Positions 33,998-42,651 of a stretch of 64,000 nt of DNA are shown in pieces. Source of the DNA: Myxococcales bacterium (GTDB taxonomy: Bacteria; Myxococcota_A; Polyangia; Polyangiales; Houyiibacteriaceae). The notes under the pieces were generated by a model, which made no database searches, had not been told where the DNA came from, and worked only from the letters and a program-made list of their open reading frames with translations. The stretch lies in contig JAOTXX010000002.1 of NCBI GenBank assembly GCA_029862185.1, positions 1-64,000 on the forward strand, given 5' to 3'. A program made the position numbers and the translations under genes. The first letter of the stretch is position 1. Each line of letters begins with the position of its first letter.

Positions 33998-34468
33998 ATG
34001 GATCTGAATACCGGCATCTCATCGGAGCACCGCGAAAAGCTGGCAGCCGAGCTCTCGAGGCTCCTGGCCGACAGCTACACCCTGTATCTCAAGACGCACA
34101 ACTTTCACTGGAACGTCACGGGGCCGATGTTCCAAACGCTTCATTCCATGTTCGAGCTGCAGTACACCGAGCTCGCGATGGCCGTCGACGCGGTCGCGGA
34201 GCGCATCCGAGCCCTTGGCCTGCCTGCGCCGGGGAGCTATGCCGCGTTCGGAAGGCTTGCGAGCGTTCCCGACACCGATGGGGTTCCGAAGGCGCTCGAG
34301 ATGGTGAAGTTGCTCGTCGAAGCGCATGAGACGGTGATTCGCACCGCGCGCGAAGTCGTGCGCGCCGCCGAGAAGGCTGGCGATCAGGCCACCGCCGACC
34401 TGGGAACGCAGCGCCTCCAGCTCCACGAGAAGACCGCCTGGATGCTCCGAAGCCTGCTCGAGGACTGA
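33998..34468 (+). CDS. dps: Dps family ferritin-like protein
   Basis: A 156-residue Dps/miniferritin. The ferroxidase-site signature is KTHNFHWNVTGPMFQTLH followed by FELQYTELAMAVDAVAERI. Dps proteins form twelve-subunit cages that oxidise and store iron and protect DNA during starvation or oxidative stress. The ATG at 33998 has AAAGGAG 7 bp upstream; the longer ORF from 33746 is a read-through from the TolC region. It follows the export genes by 70 bp and likely has its own promoter. Confidence 0.93.
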   Translation: MDLNTGISSEHREKLAAELSRLLADSYTLYLKTHNFHWNVTGPMFQTLHSMFELQYTELAMAVDAVAERIRALGLPAPGSYAAFGRLASVPDTDGVPKALEMVKLLVEAHETVIRTAREVVRAAEKAGDQATADLGTQRLQLHEKTAWMLRSLLED

Positions 34469-34523
34469 GTCATCGGCGCGGCAAGGATTTGGCAAACCAC
34501 CCGCCTGGCTTTAGGGCAGGGGC

Positions 34524-35300
34524 ATGGCTAGAGGCATACGCGACGTGATCCGGCGGGCTGCGAAGGGCAGCTCGTGGTCGCACTTCATGGATTACGCGTC
34601 TCCCGCTTTGTTCGAAGTCATGCCGCTGCGGGCGCTCTTGGCACAGGGCAAAGAGTTCGTTGCGAATGGTTCGGACGCGCGACGCTACGCGAAAGTGCGC
34701 GAGACCATCGCGTCTTCACTGAGCGCGCGCGGCGTCGCTGTCGAGCTTGGGCCACAGGATGACGGTGCGGAAGGCCTCGCGCCCCTGAGCCTCTCCGAGC
34801 CTTTGCGGCGGAAAACCGGCCATCAGATTCTCGAAATCTATTTCACGCAGATCCTCGCAGGCCCTGACACGATTCTAGACTTGCGGGCGGATTCGTTCTC
34901 CGCGTCCGAGGGCTCGACGCTTCGTTGGCGACCCAAGGCGTTCTATGTCCAATGGCAACCCGAGTTTCTGACGGGGCTTCGCGACCTCTACTCTGGCTTC
35001 TACCTCGATGACGAACCGCGCTTTAAATCGGGCTTGTACCAGTTGGGCCTGCAAGATTCAGGAGACGCCCTGGTCAGCCATCTGGGCAGCGGCGACCAGC
35101 GAAGCGTCCGCTTCGAGACGAGCGCATTTCACACGAGCTTTCACGACACCTTCTTGGCGTGCCGCGATCGCGGCGTGGCGCTCCATCGAAACTTCCTCGC
35201 GCTCGGCATCTATCTAGCATGTCTTTATGACGTGCTCGAGTCACTGGACCTCGAATTCGATGTGCGGGGCGCGTTCGAGCGAACCTGCGGGCACAGCTAG
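34524..35300 (+). CDS. Conserved protein of unknown function
   Basis: A 258-residue soluble protein I do not recognise. No signal peptide, transmembrane segment, nucleotide-binding loop or metal-binding cluster is evident. Aromatic and acidic segments (LRWRPKAFYVQWQPEFLTGL, YSGFYLDDEPRF) and a His-containing stretch (ETSAFHTSFHDTFLACRD) suggest a folded enzyme-like or ligand-binding domain. It is followed 6 bp later by the NAD(P)-binding protein gene, so the two may be co-transcribed. Confidence 0.7.
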   Translation: MARGIRDVIRRAAKGSSWSHFMDYASPALFEVMPLRALLAQGKEFVANGSDARRYAKVRETIASSLSARGVAVELGPQDDGAEGLAPLSLSEPLRRKTGHQILEIYFTQILAGPDTILDLRADSFSASEGSTLRWRPKAFYVQWQPEFLTGLRDLYSGFYLDDEPRFKSGLYQLGLQDSGDALVSHLGSGDQRSVRFETSAFHTSFHDTFLACRDRGVALHRNFLALGIYLACLYDVLESLDLEFDVRGAFERTCGHS

Positions 35301-35306
35301 CAGGCG

Positions 35307-36272
35307 ATGAACCCCGACCAAGCAACATCTCGAAGGCTGCTGCTCACTGGGGCCACCGGTTTCGTCGGCCGACATCTCGATGCGGCGCTGGCAGAAACGA
35401 GCTGGGACGTCGTCCGTGCCACCAGAAATCCGAAAATGGCGTCTCAGCCCGGTTGGGTCTACCTCGACGTGTCTGACCCGAGCTCGATCGGCCCCGCCAT
35501 CGCGGGGTGCGACGCCGCGGTATATCTCATCCACTCGATCGACGACTCGAAGGACTATCCTGCGCGGGAGGCAAGGGGAGCCGAAGCGTTCCTCGCGGCC
35601 GCCGAGCGGGCCGGCGTCCATCGCATCGTGTACCTGGGCGGCGTGGCTCCAAAGGGGAAAGCCTCTAGGCATCTTCTCAGCCGATTGCACACGGGTGAAA
35701 TTCTGCGTTCGGGGACCGTCTCGACCATCGAGCTTCGCTGTGGGCTGATCATCGGCGCCGGGGGCAGCTCTTGGATGATGGTTCGCGACCTAGCGGCGCG
35801 ACTCCCTGCCATGCTTCTTCCGCGCTGGCTTCAGTACTCGTCTTGGCCCGTGTGGATCGAAGACGTCGTCCTCGCGATCGTCCGTGCGCTCGACTTACCC
35901 GAACAAGGGAGCGCCTGGTACGACGTGCCGGGACAGGAGCGCATGACCCATGCCAATTTTCTTTCGCGCATCGCCAAGAGCATGGGGAAAGATCCGAGGC
36001 TCATCGGCGTGCCCGTCATCACGCCAAGGCTCTCGAGCTATTGGATCGCGCTGGTGACGCGGGCGAGCTTGGCGCTTGCACAAGAGCTCGTTCAGGGTCT
36101 GCAAAGCGATCTCGATCCAAGCGGTGAGTCGATCTGGGACCGACTCGGTGACGAAAATCCGACGGAGTTCCAAACTTCGGTGTACCAGGCGCTGGAAGAC
36201 GAGACGGCCCCCAACACCCCGACACCGAAGCTGGTGAGCAGGATGCGTGCCCGTGTGAAGGGTAGAGGCTAG
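35307..36272 (+). CDS. NAD(P)H-binding SDR-like protein (atypical/epimerase type)
   Basis: A 321-residue atypical SDR with the N-terminal dinucleotide motif LLLTGATGFVGRHLDAALAE, a VYLIHSIDD segment, YLGGVAPKG and LRCGLIIGAG. It is closest to the NmrA/DUF2867-type epimerase-like proteins that bind NAD(P)H; some are sensors, some are reductases. The classical YxxxK pair is not clear. It lies between an unknown protein and a CPBP membrane protease, and its TAG abuts the GTG of the latter. Confidence 0.82.
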   Translation: MNPDQATSRRLLLTGATGFVGRHLDAALAETSWDVVRATRNPKMASQPGWVYLDVSDPSSIGPAIAGCDAAVYLIHSIDDSKDYPAREARGAEAFLAAAERAGVHRIVYLGGVAPKGKASRHLLSRLHTGEILRSGTVSTIELRCGLIIGAGGSSWMMVRDLAARLPAMLLPRWLQYSSWPVWIEDVVLAIVRALDLPEQGSAWYDVPGQERMTHANFLSRIAKSMGKDPRLIGVPVITPRLSSYWIALVTRASLALAQELVQGLQSDLDPSGESIWDRLGDENPTEFQTSVYQALEDETAPNTPTPKLVSRMRARVKGRG

Positions 36273-36899
36273 GTGGAGCGCGTCGAAAGAGCCGAGGCCA
36301 TGGCGCTCGCTGCTTGCGTGGCGGCGTTTTGCGTGGCGATGGGCTTGCGCGAGGTCCTCAACATTTGGATCGGCACCGGCGTTGCGGCGCTGAGCTCGGT
36401 GCTCGTGCTCTGGCTCGGTGCGGGTCCCGTGCTTCGATCGAACCTTCGAGCGCCGGCGGCGCTGAGTCTGGTCGTCGGGCTCGCCGTCGGGGTGCTCATG
36501 TCTTTGGCAACCTGGTGGCTCTATCCCATCAGCGTATCGATGTTCCCACCCATTCAAACCGAGGTCGAGACCTTGTACGCGCTCCTTCGCGAAGCGCCAG
36601 GGCCGGTCCGCGCGTTTCCCTTGCTCCTCTTGGTCGTCGCGGCCGAGGAGCTGGTCTGGCGTGGGGTCGCCATCGATCTCTTTTCGAAATCGCTCGGTCC
36701 ATGGCGGGCGATGCTCGTTTCTGCGCTTCTCTATGTTCTTCCACAGGTCGCGCTTCGGTCGCCCTTGCTCATCATCGTGGCCCTGTGTTGCGGCCTGCTC
36801 TGGGGAGCTCTGAGGGTACGCACCAACGGCCTTGCGGCGCCGTTCGTCGCGCACCTGGTCTGGGACATCCTGGTATTCGTTTGGCACCCGGTCGCTTGA
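36273..36899 (+). CDS. CPBP family intramembrane metalloprotease
   Basis: The 208-residue polytopic membrane protein has the CPBP/ABI motif AAEELVWRG (EE plus Arg) followed by membrane segments and VAHLVWD (His/Asp), in line with Rce1-like proteases. In bacteria many are immunity or prenyl-processing homologues with unknown substrates. The GTG start directly follows the upstream stop, suggesting translational coupling. It is convergent with the MpaB-type gene, 19 bp away. Confidence 0.85.
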   Translation: MERVERAEAMALAACVAAFCVAMGLREVLNIWIGTGVAALSSVLVLWLGAGPVLRSNLRAPAALSLVVGLAVGVLMSLATWWLYPISVSMFPPIQTEVETLYALLREAPGPVRAFPLLLLVVAAEELVWRGVAIDLFSKSLGPWRAMLVSALLYVLPQVALRSPLLIIVALCCGLLWGALRVRTNGLAAPFVAHLVWDILVFVWHPVA

Positions 36900-36918
36900 G
36901 TGGCGTGACGAAAAGCCG

Positions 36919-38142
36919 CTAGGAGATCGTAAACGAAGGCTCTTCGCCACGCAGGATGCGCCTTAGGTCGCCTCGAACCGCCCGGTTCCCGACCTCAGAG
37001 GCAAGCTGGCTTGCGCCTGGTACGCGCCGGCGAAGCCATTCGAACGGCGCAACGGCCGCGCGAATCGGGTAGACCGAGTACTGCCATAGGTCATCGGGAA
37101 TGCCGAGGTCGTCTGCGATCTCGGCACCGTTGAACGCACGGGCCAACCCGTTGTGGATTCGACTCACCGCGAGCGCGAGGACCGGAGGTGCCTTTCCCTT
37201 CGCGTTCTGCCCCGGCACCTGAAGAAGCTGCTCGGTCAAGGCGCGCGAATCTTCGTCGGGGCCAGGCTGCACCAGCCGAAGAAGGTCGGCGAGGCGCCGG
37301 GTCTTGGCCTCGCTGCTGAGCGCCTCGAGCAGCCACGGGTCGACCCCGCTCAAGTGCCCGCAGTATCGCCACATCGCGAGAATCGCTTCCCGCTCCTCTG
37401 GGGTCAGGAAAAAACCAAGGCGTTGCGCGCCATCCATCATTAAGAGCGAAAACTCCAATAGCGTGCCGAACATGTCGGCCTGGTTGATCGGCAGGCCCCA
37501 GAGATCGGTGCGCCACCGGCCCGAGTCCAAACAAGCACGGCGCACGTGCGAGTGAATCAAACTCACGCGCAGCGAGATGTCTCGACCGGGGCGTCCAGAT
37601 CGAAGGCCGTCGACCTGGGTTGCCTCACTCACGAACCGCGCGGTTTCGGCCAGGCGTCGCTGGGGGCGGTGGCGAAGCTCCCCGGTGAACGCCAGCGGCT
37701 TGACGGCTGCGCTCGAATGATACCCGTTGATGAGAGACCAAGCGCTGAGGACGATCATGCCGAGGATTCCGAATCGCTGGTATGCGAGTGCCCCGGTTCG
37801 AATCTGATCGAAGTCGACCCAGGCCGGAAGCGCGTCGGCGCGCTCGAAAAACCCTCGGAGCTCGGGGGAAGCCTCCGGAACCGCTGAAGTGCCGTCGCGA
37901 AGCGTACGCTCGAACTGCGCCTTGGCCGACTCGCCGTGCCGCTCGATCCATCGAACGAGCGCATCGGCCAGCGGATCGCCGACGAGATAAAACCCCGCGT
38001 AGCGATCGGCATCGTCGCCGAATCGCCGTCGGGCTTCCTCTCGATTCTCATAGCGACTCGGAAAAGCGGTGTCGGTCATCGGCTCGCCAAATCTAAGGCT
38101 CGTGGCGTCACGCGGCCAGCTTCTGGTCCCCTGCGGGCTCAT
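36919..38142 (-). CDS. MpaB/DUF2236-type haem oxygenase-like protein
   Basis: A 407-residue protein of the DUF2236 family, which includes the rubber-cleaving Lcp and MpaB-type proteins. Recognisable segments are DDADRYAGFYLVGDPLADAL, RTGALAYQRFGILGMIVLS and WGLPINQADMFGTLLEFSLL. The ATG at 38142 overlaps the stop of the DUF1295 gene (ATGA), so I use it; an alternative ATG at 38079 starts at MTDTAFPSRYE. Known members bind haem b and cleave or oxidise hydrophobic substrates; this one's substrate is not known. Confidence 0.8.
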   Translation of the reverse strand: MSPQGTRSWPRDATSLRFGEPMTDTAFPSRYENREEARRRFGDDADRYAGFYLVGDPLADALVRWIERHGESAKAQFERTLRDGTSAVPEASPELRGFFERADALPAWVDFDQIRTGALAYQRFGILGMIVLSAWSLINGYHSSAAVKPLAFTGELRHRPQRRLAETARFVSEATQVDGLRSGRPGRDISLRVSLIHSHVRRACLDSGRWRTDLWGLPINQADMFGTLLEFSLLMMDGAQRLGFFLTPEEREAILAMWRYCGHLSGVDPWLLEALSSEAKTRRLADLLRLVQPGPDEDSRALTEQLLQVPGQNAKGKAPPVLALAVSRIHNGLARAFNGAEIADDLGIPDDLWQYSVYPIRAAVAPFEWLRRRVPGASQLASEVGNRAVRGDLRRILRGEEPSFTIS

Positions 38143-39011
38143 CGTCGAGGTGGGCGGGGAATCAATACTGACGTTCGGGCCTTGTACCGGCGATAGCCTT
38201 CCTCATCGCCCCATCGTTCATCGGATCGCTTCTCGAGGAGCGGGATGCCGCTGACGCGCGTGAGCAAAACGATCACGAAGATCGGAGAGATCATCGTGGC
38301 CCATTGCCAGCCTGCCAGAGTCGAGGCCGCGATCAGAGACACGCCGAACCAAAGCACGATCTCGCCAAAATAGTTCGGGTGTCGAGACCAGGCCCAAAGG
38401 CCCGTGTGGACGTAGTGACCCGGGTTGGCCGCTCGGAACTCGCTTTTTTGCAGATCGGCGACCACCTCGATCGTGAAACCGATCACCCAGACCGCAACGC
38501 CCAAGGCGTCGAGCGAGCCAAGCGGCGACGGCGACACCGTCGCGATCGCAGCGAGCGCCGCGCAGAGCGTCAAGAACACCCAAAGCCCTTGAAGCGTCCA
38601 AGCGACGAAAAAGCGCGAGGCGCTCGGCTTGATCTCGTCAAAGCGGGGATCGGAGCCCGCATTCCGGACGCGCCGGAATAAGAAACTGCCGAGGCGGGAT
38701 GCCCAGATGAAAACCAGAAGCCCGAGGATGATGGAGCGGCCGTCGCTCGGGCGGGAAGCAAAGAGCGCAAAGCCCGTAACCAGCATGTACGTGAGGCTCC
38801 CGACGAGGTCGTAGAAATGCTCGGTCTGCTTCCAATAGGCCGGCACGAATGCAAGCCACTGCACGCCGAATGCGATGGCGGCACAAAAGAAGAGGACCGG
38901 AACGCCGCCCATCTCTGCGCTGCCGTGACTTCCTGCCCAGGCGATCGCCGCGGCGACCATCACCGCTCCTGAAACCACCGTCGATGCGAGCGCAATGCGC
39001 TTAAAAGCCAT
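38139..39011 (-). CDS. DUF1295 membrane protein (steroid 5-alpha-reductase C-terminal-like)
   Basis: A 290-residue polytopic membrane protein. The C-terminal signature GLWAWSRHPNYFGEIVLWFGV (the RHPNY/GE motif) with EKRSDERWGDEEGYRRYKAR is typical of DUF1295 and resembles the 3-oxo-5-alpha-steroid 4-dehydrogenase C-terminal domain and ICMT-like enzymes. Its substrate is unknown; lipid or isoprenoid-like compounds are plausible. It is translationally coupled to the MpaB-type gene, so the two may act on the same hydrophobic compound. Confidence 0.87.
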   Translation of the reverse strand: MAFKRIALASTVVSGAVMVAAAIAWAGSHGSAEMGGVPVLFFCAAIAFGVQWLAFVPAYWKQTEHFYDLVGSLTYMLVTGFALFASRPSDGRSIILGLLVFIWASRLGSFLFRRVRNAGSDPRFDEIKPSASRFFVAWTLQGLWVFLTLCAALAAIATVSPSPLGSLDALGVAVWVIGFTIEVVADLQKSEFRAANPGHYVHTGLWAWSRHPNYFGEIVLWFGVSLIAASTLAGWQWATMISPIFVIVLLTRVSGIPLLEKRSDERWGDEEGYRRYKARTSVLIPRPPRR

Positions 39012-39116
39012 GATTCCCCAGCCAATAGCAGCAGGGGATGCCGTTTGTCGAACATCACTTGGCGTGGTCGAGCGTTTCGACTAAACACGCACGATCATGG
39101 GACTCAGGAGTCAACA

Positions 39117-39584
39117 ATGACGAGACGCAGCACACTTCAGATGTTACCCCTGGCGCTAGCGGCGTCCGGTTTGTCGTCACTCGCCGCGGCCGACGAAGAG
39201 ACGGCGAGCCCTCCAGCGGTTTTGACCGTCAACGTTTCGAACATTCAAAACGACAAAGGGCAGATCGGCTGTTCTTTGTATTCGAAAGAAGATGGCTTCC
39301 CCTCGAAGACTAAAAAGGCGGATTCCATGCTCTTCGTCAAGTCCAAGGCCGGGAAGGCGACCTGCGTGTTCAAGGGCCTCAAGCCTGGCAAGTACGCGGT
39401 CTCGGTCATGCACGACGAGGATAAGGACGGCGAGCTCAAGACCAGCATGGTTGGGCGTCCGAAAGAATGGTGGGGTGTTTCGAACAACGTCCCGCCAGAG
39501 CGATTCGGCCCCCCGAAATACGAGGCCGCCCTGTTTTCGTACACTGGCGATCCAAAGACGATTAAGGTTAAACTCCGGCTCTAG
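39117..39584 (+). CDS. DUF2141 exported protein
   Basis: A 155-residue exported protein of the DUF2141 family: a signal peptide (MLPLALAASGLSSLAAA) and the domain LTVNVSNIQNDKGQIGCSLY, FKGLKPGKYAVSVMHDEDKDG and KEWWGVSNN. Function is unknown; the fold is expected to be a small beta-sandwich in the periplasm or at the surface. The ATG at 39117 has AGGAG about 7 bp upstream, better than the earlier start in the ORF track. A short GGCGC-ttct-GCGCC hairpin lies just after its stop. Confidence 0.85.
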   Translation: MTRRSTLQMLPLALAASGLSSLAAADEETASPPAVLTVNVSNIQNDKGQIGCSLYSKEDGFPSKTKKADSMLFVKSKAGKATCVFKGLKPGKYAVSVMHDEDKDGELKTSMVGRPKEWWGVSNNVPPERFGPPKYEAALFSYTGDPKTIKVKLRL

Positions 39585-39617
39585 CCGTGGCGCTTCTGCG
39601 CCCCATACACAGGAACT

Positions 39618-41165
39618 ATGACTTACGACCGTCGATACTTAGCGGACGACGTCCGTGCAGGGATTGTGGTGTTCCTCGTGGCGCTGCCGCTGTGCCTCGG
39701 CATCGCGCTCGCGTCCGGCGCGCCCCTTTTCAGTGGACTCATCGCAGGGATTGCTGGCGGGCTCGTCGTCACGGCCGTCAGCAAGTCACGGCACGGGGTG
39801 AGCGGGCCGGCGGCGGGGCTCGCGGTGATGGTCGCCGCTGGCATCGAAGCGCTCGGGATCGAGGCGTACCTCTTAGCGGTCATCGTTTGTGGGGTGGCGC
39901 AACTGGTGGCTGCCTTTCTTCGAGCTGGCGTCATCGCGCACTACTTTCCATCGAGCGTCATCAAAGGGATGCTGGCAGGCATCGGTATTATCCTCATCCT
40001 CAAGCAGATCCCCCATGCGTTCGGGTACGATCACTCCTGGGAGGGCGAGCTCGAGTTCTTTCAACGTGACGGCCACAACACCTTCAGTGAAATTGGCTTT
40101 GCGCTACAGGCACTGAGTCCAGGCGCCATCATCGTGACCGCGCTGTCCTTGGCCATTCTGCTCCTGTGGCAGGGGCCAAGGTTCAAACAAACCCGCCTCG
40201 CGAAAGCCCTTCCGGCACCACTGCTCGTGGTGCTTCTTGGGGTAGGGCTCAATCGCCTCTTCGGTGCGGTCCGGCCGGGGCTTTCGATTTCCGACGAGCA
40301 CCTCGTCAACGTTCCGCTCTCTTCTTCGCTGGGGGAGTTCTTCTCCAACTTCATACGGCCCGATTTCTCGCAAATCACGAACCCGGAGGTCTACGTCATT
40401 GGGCTGACCCTGGCGCTCATCGCGAGCATCGAGACCCTGCTTTCGGTAGAAGCCACCGACAATCTCGACCCCGAAAAAAGAGTCACCCCCACCAACCAAG
40501 AGCTCAAAGCGCAAGGTCTCGGCAACATCGTCTCTGGGCTGCTCGGCGGCATCCCGGTCACTCAGGTCATCGTGCGGAGCACGGCGAACATCGAGTCGGG
40601 CGGCAAGACGCGCCTCGCTTCGTTCATTCACGGCGTTCTCCTCCTGATCTGCGTCGCTACAATTCCAGGGCTGCTCAACGAGATCCCACTCGCCAGTCTG
40701 GCGGCCATCTTGCTGGTGATTGGATACAGGCTCGCTCGCGTGTCCCTGTTCAAAGCGATGTGGGAGGAGGGTTTCTGGCAGTTCGTGCCCTTTGTCGTGA
40801 CGATCGTGGGTCTGGTCTTCACCGACTTGCTCACGGGCATCATGCTTGGCATGGCCGTCGCCTTTTTCGAGATTCTGATCTACAACTACCAGCTAAACTT
40901 CTATCGGGAGCAGACGAGCGAGGGCTCCTTTACCATTCGTTTCACCGAGCACATGACGTTCCTCAACAAGGCGTCGGTCAAGCGCCTTCTTCGGGAAATT
41001 CCCCCAGCCTGCGCTGTCACGATCGACATGTCGGCTACTCGGATTCTCGATCACGACGTGCGCGAGGTCATCGAAGACTTCGCCGCGCACGCGGAGGCAG
41101 ACGGCATCGATATCACTGTCCTGGGCTCGACGCGCCCGAAGATTGCGCTCACCGACGGCGTCTAA
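39618..41165 (+). CDS. SulP family anion transporter
   Basis: A 515-residue transporter with about eleven hydrophobic segments and SulP signatures: LVALPLCLGIALASGAPLFS, SGPAAGLAVMVAAGIEALG, ETLLSVEATDNLDPEKR and GGIPVTQVIVRSTANIESGG. A C-terminal STAS-like domain (TIRFTEHMTFLNKASVKRLL, CAVTIDMSATRILDHDVREV) follows. Members carry sulfate, bicarbonate or other anions; the PTN/LDPEK-type motif is also found in bicarbonate transporters, so the substrate is open. Its 3' end overlaps, on the opposite strand, the last codon of the epimerase remnant. Confidence 0.9.
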   Translation: MTYDRRYLADDVRAGIVVFLVALPLCLGIALASGAPLFSGLIAGIAGGLVVTAVSKSRHGVSGPAAGLAVMVAAGIEALGIEAYLLAVIVCGVAQLVAAFLRAGVIAHYFPSSVIKGMLAGIGIILILKQIPHAFGYDHSWEGELEFFQRDGHNTFSEIGFALQALSPGAIIVTALSLAILLLWQGPRFKQTRLAKALPAPLLVVLLGVGLNRLFGAVRPGLSISDEHLVNVPLSSSLGEFFSNFIRPDFSQITNPEVYVIGLTLALIASIETLLSVEATDNLDPEKRVTPTNQELKAQGLGNIVSGLLGGIPVTQVIVRSTANIESGGKTRLASFIHGVLLLICVATIPGLLNEIPLASLAAILLVIGYRLARVSLFKAMWEEGFWQFVPFVVTIVGLVFTDLLTGIMLGMAVAFFEILIYNYQLNFYREQTSEGSFTIRFTEHMTFLNKASVKRLLREIPPACAVTIDMSATRILDHDVREVIEDFAAHAEADGIDITVLGSTRPKIALTDGV

Positions 41166-41280
41166 GCCGAACGCTTGGCCAAATGGGCGCGAATCTCGTC
41201 GACCGCTTCGCGAAGCGCCTCGCGTAGCGGCGTGTATCGCATCCCGAGCTCACGCTCCACGCCCGTCCCCTTTTCGACGC
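41162..41280 (-). pseudogene. C-terminal remnant of an NAD-dependent epimerase/reductase-type gene
   Basis: On the minus strand, between the VOC gene stop and the SulP stop, one open frame reads SSVEKGTGVERELGMRYTP and LREALREAVDEIRAHLAKR followed by a TAG. This resembles the final helices of extended SDR / dihydroflavonol-reductase-like proteins, where an ELG[ML]RxxPLxEAL segment precedes the C-terminus. Nothing upstream continues it, because the VOC gene occupies the space. It is too short for the ORF track, and reads as the leftover 3' end of a deleted gene. The family match is by eye. Confidence 0.5.
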
Positions 41281-41675
41281 TAGACGGGCTTGCGGTTGTC
41301 ACGGCGCAGCGGGTGACTGGCAGGAACCTCAACCAGGATCAGCATCAATCCGTCCGGATCGGGAGCCCGGAGCTCGATCAGGCCCCAGGGTTTTTCAACC
41401 GCGCTTTCGGTGATCGGAACCCCTGCGGCGCGCAGCTCGCGTTCTGCCTGATGCACGTCACGCACTTGCAACCAGAGCTCCGTCGACGGCGCGGGCGGCT
41501 CGACCTGCCGGTCGGTGATCTCCAGGTAGCCGCCCCCTAGGAAGAACACAACGCCGCGCGATCCGCGTTCGCCAAACTCCCGCATGGGATGAAGACCGAG
41601 GGCGTCACGGTAGAACGCCACGCTGCGGTCAAAGTCGCGCGGGTGGAGCATGATACGGCTGGAAAGGATCTCCAT
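41280..41675 (-). CDS. VOC superfamily (glyoxalase-like) protein
   Basis: A 131-residue protein of the vicinal oxygen chelate fold. It has one paired beta-alpha-beta-beta-beta module: SSRIMLHPRDFDRSVAFYRDAL, LHPMREFGE, FFLGGGYLEITD, ELWLQVRDVHQAERELRAAG, GLIELRAPDPDGLMLILVEV. Candidate metal ligands are the N-terminal His and the Glu residues near GYLEI and LILVEV. Substrates range from glyoxal to catechols and antibiotics; this one's is unknown. I start at the ATG at 41675, since the track's longer start lacks homology. Confidence 0.82.
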   Translation of the reverse strand: MEILSSRIMLHPRDFDRSVAFYRDALGLHPMREFGERGSRGVVFFLGGGYLEITDRQVEPPAPSTELWLQVRDVHQAERELRAAGVPITESAVEKPWGLIELRAPDPDGLMLILVEVPASHPLRRDNRKPV

Positions 41676-41731
41676 TGAGCTCGGCAGTTGGACCTTACCT
41701 TGTCTGACGGGAATCGCGGCGCATAATTGAC

Positions 41732-41833
41732 TTGCAGGCTTTCCTCGATTCAATCTTCGAGACGGCCATTCGGGGTGTGGGGCTCGTGTTTTTTTGGGGG
41801 GTTGGCACGTTCCTGCGGGCCACGGATGCGTGA
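41732..41833 (+). other. Possible small membrane ORF
   Basis: The 204 bp between the VOC start and the lipoprotein start contains a short frame open from 41708 to a TGA at 41831-41833. From a TTG at 41732 it would encode 33 residues with an amphipathic start (LQAFLDSIFETAIRGVG) and a short membrane-like helix (VGLVFFWGVGTFL). No ribosome binding site or ATG is present. It could be a micro-membrane protein, a gene remnant or chance. Confidence 0.2.
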
Positions 41834-41879
41834 GAAACCGTACCCCTTTTGCCGCCGAGTTCGGATAGACTCGCGTCCA

Positions 41880-42397
41880 TGAAATCCCGTTTCAGGCTCC
41901 CGGCCTTCGTTCTCGGCGTCTCTCTATTTTTGATTTCCTGCTCTTCGGAGGACAGCGCGGCGACCGGCCCCAACATCGAGGTCGATCCGTTCGGCGACAA
42001 CGGCGTGTTCCTGAAGGTGCTGCCACCCGGATCGGCCGACGCGAACGATGGAAACATCGCGACCGACCCGAATTCCACCAACCAGCTCGTGATGTACGAG
42101 AATCTCGTCTTCAGTGATTCATATCCGACACCGGGGCAGTTGGATGATGGCAATCTCGTTCCGAGCTACTTCAAAGATGAACTGTTTCTCGACGAGACCG
42201 CATTCGACGCATTGACATTCGTGACCAACGGAACGAACAGCGCGCGCATCGTTAGGACCGGCGAGAAAGCCTTTCTCGGAGCAATCGATCAGGCCCTTGT
42301 TGCGCTCCTTGAGCGCTTCATAGCGAAAGCCCAATCGGTCCATGGTTCCCGGGCGAAAATTCTCGACCAGCACGTCCGCGCCGTCGACGAGGCGTAG
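41880..42397 (+). CDS. Lipoprotein N-terminal part fused to antisense of a CoA-transferase gene (chimeric ORF)
   Basis: A 172-codon ORF that is genuine only in its first part. Residues 1-120 or so form a lipoprotein: signal with lipobox LFLISCS, then an acidic exported region (GPNIEVDPFGDNGVFLKVLP, DPNSTNQLVMYENL). From about base 42253 onward the same frame merely reads the complement of a CaiB-type gene (42119-42643, minus). The original C-terminus is therefore missing. A deletion joining two convergent genes explains this. The lipoprotein family is not recognised. Confidence 0.55.
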
Positions 42398-42643
42398 CAC
42401 CGCCGCTCTCTCTCCGGGCGACTTGAGGTCCACGCAAAGCGAACGCTTGTTCCGGTTGTAAGCCGGAAAGTAGCCCGCGCCCGACCCCGGCAAGCCGCGG
42501 GTCTTGTCCCCATGCACTGGCTCCAACTTGATCACGTCGGCGCCCATGTCGGCCAGAACGAGGCCCACCGCCGGGCCCATCACCATGTGGGTGAACTCGA
42601 TCACCTTGACGCCCGCCAGGGGCAGCGATTGTTCATCCCTCAT
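42119..42643 (-). pseudogene. CaiB/BaiF-type CoA-transferase, 3'-truncated at a deletion junction
   Basis: From the ATG at 42643 the protein matches family III CoA-transferases: LAGVKVIEFTHMVMGPAVGL, MGADVIKLEPVHGDKTRG, YNRNKRSLCVDLKSPGERA, VLVENFRPGTMDRLG and LIDCSEKGFLAGP. The homology ends there, at about 42256. The remaining 45 codons are the complement of the lipoprotein gene. Family members are about 400 residues and need a downstream catalytic Asp, which is lost here. The fragment therefore cannot be an active CoA-transferase. Confidence 0.82.
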
Positions 42644-42651
42644 CGCCAAGC

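Noticed and set aside
35895-36950. 351-codon minus-strand ORF
   Set aside because: Antisense to the NAD(P)-binding and CPBP genes; the translation is Arg/Gln/His-rich shadow sequence.
39590-39606. GGCGC-ttct-GCGCC hairpin as a terminator
   Set aside because: The stem is only 5 bp and no T-tract follows, so termination is not supported.
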